Below are positions 34,610 through 43,817 of a stretch of DNA of 64,000 nucleotides, piece after piece. The notes under the pieces were generated by a model that was not told where the DNA came from, did no database searches, and saw only the letters and a list, made by a program, of their open reading frames with translations. A program made the position numbers and the translations under genes. The stretch covers positions 992,001-1,056,000 of the forward strand of contig JAAVTG010000075.1 of the NCBI GenBank assembly GCA_011947345.1, written 5' to 3'. This stretch comes from Phytophthora quininea. Its lineage: Eukaryota > Oomycota > Peronosporomycetes > Peronosporales > Peronosporaceae. The stretch's first letter is position 1. Each line of letters opens with the position of its first letter.

Positions 34610-36627
34610 ATGACGACCGCCCGAACGGCGCTCTCTGCGGCCATGCTGAGCAGTCTAGCGAGCGCCCAGAGGCTGCATCCAACTAGCCGGCGTGTACAGG
34701 AGCTGCAGACGCTGGAGGATACCGCAGAGGACCGGTTGCTGGCCCAGAAGAAGCCCAAGAGCGAGGGAGACCTGGTCAAGAACCTGCCGGGCCTGGACCC
34801 GACGGCCAAAGTGACGCAACACGCAGGCCTCATCACTCTGGACGATAACGACAAGAACAAGCTTTTCTACTGGCACTTCCAGGCGGCCAAGGACCCGGAC
34901 AAGGCGCCGCTGCTCATCTGGTAGCAACGATTACTGCTGCCCAACCATTTTATCGATGGGTTTCTTACTGTTTTGTGTATATTTCCTAGGTTAAATGGAG
35001 GACCAGGGTGTTCTAGTATGCAAGGATTGTTCCTGTAAGTATTGAGTCCATAGAGTTTGTTGGAGAAAACGATATGGACTGACTTAAAACTGTGCTTTGT
35101 GTTTGGCAGTGGCAATTCGCCGTTCAAGTTGGTGGACGAGTCGACGATCGGGAAAATGACCACAGCTGGCACGAATCCGCCAACTTGCTCTTTGTCGACC
35201 AGCCTGTTGGCACGGGCATGTCGTATACCCGTGGCAATGACTATCGATCAGATGAAGGGAAAATTGCTGAAGACTTCTACGAGTTCTTGACAAAGTTCCT
35301 TCAACGACATAATAACTATCTATCGAACGACGGTAATAGTACGCAGCGCTCACGAGCTGTGTACTTGTTTGGCGAGTCGCATGCCGGACGTTGGATCCCT
35401 GAATTCTCGGAGCATATCTTGAAGCAGAACAGCGATCCGAACAAGCAGTTGCTGATAGACCTGGAGGGCGTCGGAATTGGAAATGGATGGGTGCACCCGC
35501 GGATCCAGTACGAGTACAGCGATTACGCTCACGGTCTCGGCTTGTTGACATTTGGTCAGGTGAGGTCTCTCAAAGCCAAGTATGCCGACTGTCTAGCTGC
35601 GCTGGACGCTGGCCACTACAACGTCAAGGTTTGTTTTGACAACATGGATGATATCACGAACAGTGTGCAACCAGGCAATGGAGGGAAGAGTTTGAATTAC
35701 TACGACGTCAGACAGTATGTGCAAAATGTTGGAGGATATCCCTCGGGACAGCACGTTATTGGGAAGTACATGAATCAGATGGACGTTCGTACTGCACTTC
35801 ATGCCAACGAAGATAAGAGCTTCCACTTTAACCTTTGCAGTGGTGGAGTGCACAAGGCTCTGTCCAAGTTTGACGGGGTAAGCACGTTGAGTAAGGTGCA
35901 GTCACTACTGCAAGGAGGACTCCGAATGCTCTTCTACAATGGCCAATGGGACATGATGTGCAACCACTACGGAACGGAGAAGCTGCTTCTGAACCTGGAA
36001 TGGGATGGCTCAAACGAATACCAGCAGGCTGACAAGTATACCTGGCGTGTCCAAGGCCGAAAGGAACCGGCGGGCTTTGCACAGACGGGTGGGAATCTGA
36101 CCTACGTGGTGGTGACTGGAGCAGGTCACATGGTGCCCATGGATGTGCCTGACATAGCAGCAGACATGGTCCACCGATTTGTGAACAAGATGGAGTTCAA
36201 TGACAAGGAGCAAAACGTTGCCAACACGCGCATCAACGCGACGGAGCTGGATGTGTCTATGTGCTACTTGCCATCGGATGCATCAGCTACCGACATCACG
36301 TACGCCCAACAAAATATGAACAGCACCTACGGCAATAGCAATCAAGTGCATTTCGGCGTTACGTGGCTGTGGGTGGCACTGATCATCGCTGCAGTGAGTA
36401 GTATTCTGGCAGTGTGCGTGACCATAGCGTGCCTTCGGAGTCGGCGACAAGGATCGCGAGATCACGAAATGATCGCCCAAGTCAGCGACGACGACGACTT
36501 GAACGATCTCGACGATGATGACGATGAAGAGGAAGAAGAATCCTCTGAAGAAGACGGCGAGCGAGTACCCGTGAATATTGTGAGTCAGCGACCTCTAAGT
36601 CCTCGGAACCGAGTGACGGAGGAATAG
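34610..36627 (+). CDS. Serine carboxypeptidase S10 with C-terminal membrane anchor (Kex1-like)
   Basis: Removes C-terminal residues from secretory proteins; the membrane anchor and acidic tail suggest a Golgi or endosomal enzyme like yeast Kex1. Exons 34610-34920, 34990-35034 and 35110-36627. An N-terminal signal-like segment precedes the domain. Motifs: LNGGPGCSSMQG, NLLFVDQPVGTGMSY, nucleophile region LFGESHAGRWIPEF (GESHAG in place of the usual GESYAG), catalytic Asp in YNGQWDMMCNH and His in GAGHMVPMD. A single transmembrane helix (WLWVALIIAAVSSILAVCV) and a highly acidic tail (DDDDLNDLDDDDDEEEEE) close the protein. One A is missing at AAAA 35153-35156, which otherwise interrupts IGK before DHSWHESANLL. 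Confidence 0.93.
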
Positions 36628-36688
36628 TTGTGTTTGCAGTTTGACGTAGATTGCGTAATTGATCCAACGATAAATGTGGCCTTATGAT

Positions 36689-37481
36689 CTAGAGGTCCTC
36701 CTTGGGCTTGTGGACGAGCGGTTCAATGACTTTGATCCAGTCCTCCAACTTCCAGGACGAGTCTGCGTCTTCGAATGGAACTCCGTTGAGTGTGTATTGC
36801 GGCGTGCCCGTGATGGTGCGAGTACAAGCATATTTCCAGGCCACTCGACTGTGCTGATCAGCTTCAGTGCCTCCATAACCGGTCATGCCTTCCTCCCACT
36901 GCGCATCAGTAAGTTCTGGGAACTTCTTCTTCGCCAGCTCATGCAGCTCTTGGGTTACTTGCACTGCCGACTTGTCCTTGGTAGCCTTGTTCCAGAATCT
37001 AACAGACACAACAGAAGTTAATTTCTAACTCCTGGTGTTGAAATCGATAAACGGCGTACTGCTCTTGATTATCGTAGACAACTTCTAGCCACGGAGTGAA
37101 CTTGTCGTCTCCCAACGCCGACGTGATCGTGAAGACCGATTCGGCAGTGGTGAAGCCGTGCTGGTGGAACGGCAGCGGGAACAATACCGCTTTCACGCGC
37201 AGCTCGTCGGGGCTGTAATGGCCAGCCAGAGCTTTCACCCCGCATAAGCAGCCTTGCTGTAAGGACAAAGCTAATAATGATGACTCAGTCAGTAGTTGGC
37301 TCAAAAATGCAACGATATCTGAGTCTGTTTGTACCAGGTCAATGTAGGTCTCCAATTGCACCCTTGCTGAGCCGCTGCCTGTGCCGATCGTGAAGCCTGG
37401 GGGTTCCTTGGGGATCGGCACTTGAGCGTCGCCCGTGTGGAGCACCAACGCAGCCGCGAAGATGACAAGCAGGAGCGACAT
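36689..37481 (-). CDS. Secreted thioredoxin-fold protein, copy 1 (CPYS motif; one frame break)
   Basis: Exons on the minus strand: 37335-37481, 37060-37270 and 36689-36998. The signal peptide is MSLLLVIFAAALVLHTGDAQ. The mature part has PPGFTIGTGSG, YIDL, a CPYS motif at the position of a thioredoxin CXXC, LFPLPFHQHGF, and a C-terminal half with FWNKATKD, MTGYGG and GTPQYTLNGVPF, where the cis-Pro-type TP of DsbA-like folds is visible. The second cysteine of the redox pair is Ser. One G is missing at the CCCC run 37238-37241 on the plus strand, between AAYAG and VKALAGHY. It faces a close paralogue across 82 bp. Substrate unknown. Confidence 0.8.
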
Positions 37482-37563
37482 CTTCCTCGAAAGGGATATT
37501 CGTAAAATGCATGCATCGGATTGGTCGAGGGCTTGAAAATCATATCCCAAAATTCTTCTGATC
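37482..37563. promoter_or_regulatory. Shared 82-bp divergent promoter of the thioredoxin-fold pair
   Basis: The two start codons point away from each other and are separated by only 82 bp. The gap contains one inverted CCAAT box (GATTGGTC near 37519) and no other gene, so transcription of both copies must start here or within neighbouring coding sequence. Confidence 0.6.
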
Positions 37564-38620
37564 ATGGAGCTGCTGTCTCGCTTGGTGGTGCTCGTGGCGC
37601 TCTTTGCCGTCGCTGCTGCTCAGCGGATCCCTCGCAGACCGCCCGGCTTTACTATCGGCAGCGGTAGTGCAGACGCCGGCGTGCAGCTCGAGTCCTACAT
37701 CGATTTGGTACGACAATATTGACATATCTTGAAGATACAATAGATTTTGCTCATATTTTATTGCTTATTAGCTGTGTCCGGACAGTAAATCGGCTTACCC
37801 GGGGCTGAAGACGCTGGCAGAACACTACAAGCCAGAGGAGCTTCGCATCCGCTTCGTACTGTTCCCTTTACCGTACCATCAACACGCCTTCGCCACCGCA
37901 GAAACAGCTTTCACGATCACCGACGCCCTGGGGGATACGAGCTTCACCCAGTGGCTCGAGACTATCAACAACAACCAAGACATGTACAGATGTCGTTTTG
38001 TTTTATTTAGATTCCTTTACTTTAAGCTAAACACTGTTAATTTCTTTGGCAGTTTCTGGAACAAGGCGACCAAGGATTTGAGTCCTGTGCAAGTGGTGGA
38101 GAAGCTTAAACTTCTAGCACAAAAGACCTTCCCAGCCTTGACCGATGCTCAATGGGAGAAAGGTATGACGGGGTACGGAGGAACGGACGCTGATGACCAC
38201 ACGAGGGAGTCCTGGAAGTACACCTGCTCCAGAGGGATGTCTGGCACCCCCATGTACACGCTCAATGGCGTGCCGTTCGCAGCTGACGCGGACTGGAGCT
38301 TTGAGCAGTGGTTCAAGGTGATCGACCCTCTTGTGAAGGCGAACCGACCGAAACTTGACCAGGGTGAGGCGCAAGATCTGTGGCTGAATACCCACTTGAG
38401 TGGAATCCCTCGGGCCCAGCCGGATCGTGATGTCATGTATCTCGTTCGTTCGGGGAGTGGGCGACTGCTGCACAGGCTTGTGAGCGGGTCTCGGGAGCGA
38501 GAGCGTGCGAGTATCTTCCTGGGAGAGCAATGTGTTGCCAGACTCATGAGGCGTGCATTCTTCGTGAAGGTTGCGTGGCTCTACAGTGAGGTGAGGAAAC
38601 TCTTGACGGCATGCTTGTAG
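37564..38620 (+). CDS. Secreted thioredoxin-fold protein, copy 2 (CPDS motif; extended C-terminus)
   Basis: Exons 37564-37707, 37772-37983 and 38053-38620, with intron positions matching copy 1 exactly. Signal peptide MELLSRLVVLVALFAVAAAQ. Conserved parts are PPGFTIGSGSA, LCPDSKSAYPGLK, LFPLPYHQHAF, FWNKATKDL, MTGYGG and GTPMYTLNGVPF. Again the resolving cysteine is replaced by Ser (CPDS). All three exons are unbroken. After KANRPK, where copy 1 ends shortly, the frame runs on for about 80 residues of Arg/Gly/Ser-rich sequence that looks like translated 3' flank, so a lost stop codon or a base error near 38345 is likely. Confidence 0.8.
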
Positions 38621-38693
38621 CGAAGAAATAACGGTAATGTTATTTCTTACACGATTGAGTACTGTAACGCTGTCTATTCGTAGCAGTTGATCA

Positions 38694-40325
38694 ATGGTCG
38701 AACACAGAGTCGTGCCGACGGGTTTTCCTGACTCCAGTCCGCTTCGTCATCGCGTTCAATCACTAGTATCATGGTTGCTGGATTATTTGATCACGTTACG
38801 CAGTCGTGTCCAGATCTCCGGACTTGGAAAATATTCTGAAAGACGTGTGGAGGCTCTCGACGACTATTGCTCGAATACATCTCTGTTTCGTGTGGTAGTG
38901 GTTATATTGCTAATACCCTGGCCGGCGCTGCTATTGGAACTTTTATCGGAAGCTATTCCATTGCAAGACCCAGCGGCTGGATGGAACAGAAACTATGGCG
39001 CGTGGAGTTGCTTGTGTATTTTGACAACATCCGCAGCAGCTGGGTCGCTGTTCCAAGTTCGAGCGACTACACCTGAGCTCACTTACGGCAGGATTAGCGG
39101 CATTTCTCTTGCTACTGGATGCGGATCGACGCTAGTATTGATTCTGATCGCGAGGAGCTGGGTATTTCCTTTACCGTTCACGTTGCTTTTAATGTGCACC
39201 GCAGCAGCAATCATATTCGTTCCAGCCTTCTTGATCGCGATCAATCGAAGCGAGGCAAGCATCATTGGGGCAATAGAGAACCAGCTCAAGCTCAAGATCT
39301 ATCTCATCCTCGTCCAAGCACAACTCTCGTTTCTCTACATTACGTTCGGCGTGGTATTCTTACGGTGTACCGCTGAGCAGCAGTTTATTTTGCTTCTCAC
39401 GCTGCCAATGATGAAACTTGGTTTGAAGCATTTTGTGGCAAAACTCGTGTCTGGGAACAGCGAGTCAACCCCGCTGTCGTCGCCTTCACAGTGGATGTTT
39501 TCAATGGTTTATACTGCTCTATTTGCATGCAGTCCACTGGATCGTGGTGGACATCGCTGTTGATGATTGGATTGAACGTATTTCACACAGGACTTTTGCT
39601 TGTAGATATTCATCGAGCTGCAAAGTTGTTCATTGCAGCGGATCTACAGGATGCAGTTTTACTATTGCCACGGAATTCCGGTCGCACACGCCGGTCTGTA
39701 CCCCATTCTTTGCGTAAAATATAGCCACGATCCTCTGAATTGCTGGTGAGTGCAAGATCGTCAGGACATACAGCTCCTCTTGAACAAGACTTTGACATTT
39801 TCAGAGGCCCGGAAGTGGCCCAGCCAACGGCCAGAGACAAAAAGCGAGAGCTGTCTTCTAAGATTTTGTTCCAATTGGAGTACCGAGCGCTCGTCGGGTA
39901 TATTGGAGCGGGAATCCCTCTGCTGTATGCAGTTCACGTATCGATCGTCTCCCGTCTTCCAAGTAGCAAGTATTATCCTCATACACGCTTCACCACATCG
40001 GAGCACCTCCAAACGACGGTTGCAGGCATTGTCATGTTCGCCACCACAAAAGTGATGACGTTGACGTGGCTGCATGTTGTGGTGAAGCGGAAGTTGGGGT
40101 TTTCATTGATCTACCAACTATCGTTTGTGCTGGAAAACGAAACGGGGCTACTTCAAGGGCGATTGTTTGTGTGGATCCTGATACTACTACAGCTCACCTT
40201 GGTACACTTCGGTACGATTTGGAAGCGCTCTTGTTGTGTGTGTGTGTATCTGACTGTGCTTTGGTTGCTTACACTGTGCAGGAATGGACTTCACTTTTGA
40301 GTTTAAATGGATGCGTGCCGGATAA
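38694..40325 (+). CDS. Multipass membrane protein, tandem copy A (broken)
   Basis: I know this as an expanded but unnamed oomycete family. The N-terminal half has GLGKYSERRVEALDDYC, IPLQDPAAGWNRNYG and about six hydrophobic helices. The second half has LSSKILFQLEYRALVGYI, SSKYYPHTR and more helices (GFSLIYQLSFVLENETGLL). A final short exon after a GT-AG intron (40212-40282) gives MDFTFEFKW. The frame changes at AAAA 39440-39443 and meets an in-frame TAG at 39722-39724, in a variable loop between the two halves. The A-run change fits the error pattern seen elsewhere; the TAG may be real decay or a base error. It is followed 60 bp later by a paralogue. Confidence 0.65.
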
Positions 40326-40385
40326 GGTAGGTGAATCTGTAAAGTTTTCGGCAATGAATATATAGCTTTATGCGTTACAGCGATC

Positions 40386-41867
40386 GTGAATACTTTCCGC
40401 TGGGAGACGCAGTCGTCGATGTCCTCGATCGTACCTGCACAACCTTCCGTCGCCGATATTCGAGAAGCGTTTGCTCGTTCCAGAACAGAAAAATTCGTGA
40501 AGAATGTGCAGACACTATGGTACCTCACGAAGGTCTCTCGGATGGGTCAGTATTCAGCTCGGAGTGTGCAGGAGCTGGAGAAGTATTGCCAGACCTCGTC
40601 TCTCACCCGAGTGCTATGCGTGTGCGCATTGACGCCGTGTCCTGCATTTCTCTTAGCGGTATCGATGGGATGCATCCCGCTCCAAGATCCCAACAGCGGA
40701 TGGACAAACAACTTCGGCATGTGGATTCGACTTTGGGGATTCTTGATGTCCGCTGCACTGGGGTCTCTCTCCCAAATACGAAGCGAAACTCCGGAGTTGT
40801 CAAACCTGAAAATGATCTTGATTGGATTGGGGACTTCTTGCTGCTCGGATGCGATTCTCATGGCATTTTCCTCCTTGTGGATGTTCCCACTACCGTTTTC
40901 GATCGCAATTGCCTCCATTCCGTTCCAAGTATTTTTCATGACGTTCTTCTTGGTTAGTATCCGAGCGCCAAATACGAGCCTCGCTGCTCGACTAACGGAC
41001 CCGATACAGCGCAAACTGCATCTCATTCTTGCGCCGTCAGTGCTGTCGTTTGTTTATTTCGCTTTCAGCGCTGTGTTTGCAAATTGCAAGCCGAAACAAC
41101 AGTTCGGGATGCTGTTGCTGCTGCCAGTGATCAAGATCTTGTCCAAGAACTCGGATCTACACCATTTCTTCCTTTCGGGAAGTCGACAAAGAAGCAGGAG
41201 CTCTTGAACTGCTCAACTTCCAGAATTTGGACGTCCAAAACATGTTCCCTGTTCAGCAGGACAAGCTTCAAACGCCCCGAGATCGTGGATCAATGAGTTT
41301 GTTTGCATCTACCAGGCAGAAACGTCAAGTGTTCCCAATGCCGACGCTACAGTCCACAGAAAGCAAGACCAAATTCGATCAGCGATCGACCAAGATGCTG
41401 TTTCGTCTGGAATACCTTTCGCTAGTCAAGTACATCGAGACGGTCATCCCTACGCTCTTCGTCGTCTACCTCTACGTTCTGTATCATCTCCCCAGCGCCA
41501 AATACTATCCACACACCCGTTCGCTAAGCCGTGACCAGCTTCACACCAACATTGGCAGCATCATGATCTACGCTTCAGCGGAACTGTTCTTCCTGGTGTG
41601 GCTCCATGTGATGCTCAAGCGCAAGTTTGGCTTTTCGCTGTTGTACCAGCTAGCGTTCGTCTTGGAGACCGAGACGGAGATGTTGCAAGGTCGGCTCTTC
41701 ACTTGGATCCCTCCGATGCTGCAGTTGACACTCCTCCATTTCGGTACGACGTTGACTCATCGCCAGGCTCTGGACCTTCCTACCGCACCAAAATCTTTCG
41801 TTGCTTGCCACTAGGAATGGACTTTACTTTCCGCTTCCAGTGGAAGGACTCGACACGTGCACCGTGA
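40386..41867 (+). CDS. Multipass membrane protein, tandem copy B (one frame break)
   Basis: Same architecture as copy A: MGQYSARSVQELEKYC, IPLQDPNSGWTNNFGMW, hydrophobic helices, then MLFRLEYLSLVKYI, SAKYYPHTRSL, GFSLLYQLAFVLETETEML and, after an intron at 41744-41813, MDFTFRFQW. The start is taken at 40386; an internal Met at 40419 (MSSIVPAQ) is also possible. The frame changes once near 41167-41180, where HHFF continues as REVDKEAGALELL. The strict match of exon ends in both copies shows a tandem duplication. No known domain; probably a plasma-membrane or organelle multispan protein. Confidence 0.72.
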
Positions 41868-41956
41868 ACATCTCCAGACTTGGATCTTGCAGCTCCTACC
41901 CGCTTTGAAGTCAGCGCCCCACGTGTCATTCCGAATACGTTACAGTCTCCGATACA

Positions 41957-43054
41957 ATGGACGTGTTGCAGCACGCGGCAGTCGGCGCCGCTGTGGCTGG
42001 CGGTGGGCTCTCGGCGGTGCAGAGCCTGCTGTCTCGTCAGCTGAAGCCTCCGAGCTCCTTGGCGCTGTCCCTCGGCAGCTTCGTGGGCGTCTTCCGGCTG
42101 CTGGAAGCGACGGGCCGCAAACTCAAAGCTCGAGACGGACAGCGGTCTGTTGACGCGTCCGAGGCGGCGGCGGCGGCGGCGGCCGTGGCGCTGATCTTGC
42201 TGGACAGCGACCGCAAGACGGTGGCGGTCTCCTACGCAGCAGTGGAGGCGGCGTTGACCCTCGTCAATGAACTGACAGACCTCTCAGACATCAAGTACCT
42301 AAACATCCCGCTCGGTGCATTGGTGTCGGGCCCGCTGATCGAGTCGTGGATCTACGACAGCGGCGCCATCGCCAAGTCGCAACTGGCAGCGCTTGACGGT
42401 CTCTGTCAACTGTCCCCCGAAGTGCTGCAGCGCATGCGGGACGAAATTCCGTCGGGGAAACTCGTCTCCCGGTGCGATGTCTTCCACCGCGGCCAGTCGT
42501 GCGCGCAATTCCATTCCAAGTACTTTATCGACGGCATGAAGTTCGCGGCCCGGTTGTACGTGCCGATCTACGCGGTGTCGGTGCTCGCTCCGAAGTACAA
42601 GCGGTGGCTTTGGGGGCCGCGTCCACCGCTGACGCCGCTGGTCGTGCGGTATCTGCGCACTTGCTGCTGCCTCACGCTGCTCTACCAAGTGCCGCTGGGA
42701 TTTTCGTGCGCGTCGCCCAGTCGAAGACACCACGCGACGGTCATGATGGCAGGCGCGCTCGCCACGGTGGCGTTTTTGGCGGAGCATGAACACCGTCGCA
42801 ATAGTGTGGTTAAAGCCGTTGGAGTGTACGCTACCGGCACCGTCGCTGCTAGAATTGTCGACGCGCTGGGCGTGCCGCGCAAGGTGGTGGAGCTGAGCCA
42901 AGTCGCGCTGATGGCGGCGAGTATGGCGGTGATCTTTCAACGCGCGTCGCCGGGATCGTCGCGTATGATGCGCATGCTCTACGGCTACAGCGACGACACC
43001 GCCGCGGACTCCTCATCTGCCTCGACGGACGACAAGCAGGTCGAGTGTCGGTGA
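41957..43054 (+). CDS. TMEM135-like membrane protein
   Basis: A 365-residue single-exon frame. The middle carries a Cys/His stretch (CDVFHRGQSCAQFHSKYFID) followed by a helix (AARLYVPIYAVSVLAPKYKR) that recalls the Cys-rich N-terminal region of TMEM135, a peroxisome/mitochondrion-associated membrane protein. Several Ala/Leu-rich segments on either side look membrane-bound (VALILLDSDR region, MMAGALATVAFLAEHE). The C-terminus is Ser/Asp-rich and polar. No break. The family call rests on the Cys-rich block alone, so treat it as tentative. Confidence 0.6.
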   Translation: MDVLQHAAVGAAVAGGGLSAVQSLLSRQLKPPSSLALSLGSFVGVFRLLEATGRKLKARDGQRSVDASEAAAAAAAVALILLDSDRKTVAVSYAAVEAALTLVNELTDLSDIKYLNIPLGALVSGPLIESWIYDSGAIAKSQLAALDGLCQLSPEVLQRMRDEIPSGKLVSRCDVFHRGQSCAQFHSKYFIDGMKFAARLYVPIYAVSVLAPKYKRWLWGPRPPLTPLVVRYLRTCCCLTLLYQVPLGFSCASPSRRHHATVMMAGALATVAFLAEHEHRRNSVVKAVGVYATGTVAARIVDALGVPRKVVELSQVALMAASMAVIFQRASPGSSRMMRMLYGYSDDTAADSSSASTDDKQVECR

Positions 43055-43136
43055 GCAGCGAGGGCGACGCCAACGTTGGATAGAGAACGCCACGAGGACG
43101 GACTGCAAATGCCAAGGAAGTGTACACATCATTGCT

Positions 43137-43520
43137 CTAGACCCCTTTGACGTAGACATCGCACAATGCACGACCCCACATTGATACGTTGTGCCAGCAA
43201 AACCTTGCATTCGAATTCACTACCGTTTGATCCCCAACGCGATAAAAAGTTGTCGTTGGGCAAACCGAAGTCGCCTTCCGACTGCAACTTGTATCTAAGC
43301 TTTGGACCAGCGAGGATGAGCCGGTCGCGACCAGCGTGAGCATAGCAGACAGACTTGCTGCCAGCAGCGACTGCTCCAGTCCTCTGTGGCGCCGAGCTGA
43401 AACGCTGTTGAGTTGAGTCGGCGCCGCGACTGGCACGACGGCGAATGCTTGCAGTTGGTAACAGCCTGCCACCAGCTGTGGTGGCGCATTGCGCTGGAAA
43501 GGGGGGCCAACAGCTTGCAC
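43137..43520 (-). CDS. Possible small gene
   Basis: A 127-codon minus-strand frame in the gap between two plus-strand genes, with a hydrophobic stretch (SLLAASLSAMLTLVATGSSSL) and a Trp/His-containing tail (CWHNVSMWGRALC). An overlapping frame of 160 codons is equally open. No domain is recognised. It could be a real short membrane or secreted protein, or noise. The rest of 43055-43817 holds nothing clear. Confidence 0.2.
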   Translation of the reverse strand: MQAVGPPFQRNAPPQLVAGCYQLQAFAVVPVAAPTQLNSVSARRHRGLEQSLLAASLSAMLTLVATGSSSLVQSLDTSCSRKATSVCPTTTFYRVGDQTVVNSNARFCWHNVSMWGRALCDVYVKGV

Positions 43521-43817
43521 AAGGATGAGAGATTTCCATGTGCTGCGGCATGAAGATCACCGCGACGCGAGGCGCCTCGAGTCCTCTTGGCGCAGTAACG
43601 TTCCTCTCCACCTCGAGTCCCGGTGCAACCTAAAAGCTAAGCAAGCACTCGGTCGGGCGTCGTCACGTGGTAAGAACCTCGACCTTGCACGCGCCTGACT
43701 CGCTGTTTGTATCGGATCTGCATGGCCTGTCCACGAGCTGATGGCAAGAGCAGACCGGACGCTCCCTCTCGAGTTGACGCTCCTCTCCTCGGCCGTCGCC
43801 ATTCCCCAGTCGCCCGC

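Noticed and set aside
42299..42940. Minus-strand frame of 213 codons
   Set aside because: Arg/His-rich antisense of the TMEM135-like gene in GC-rich sequence.
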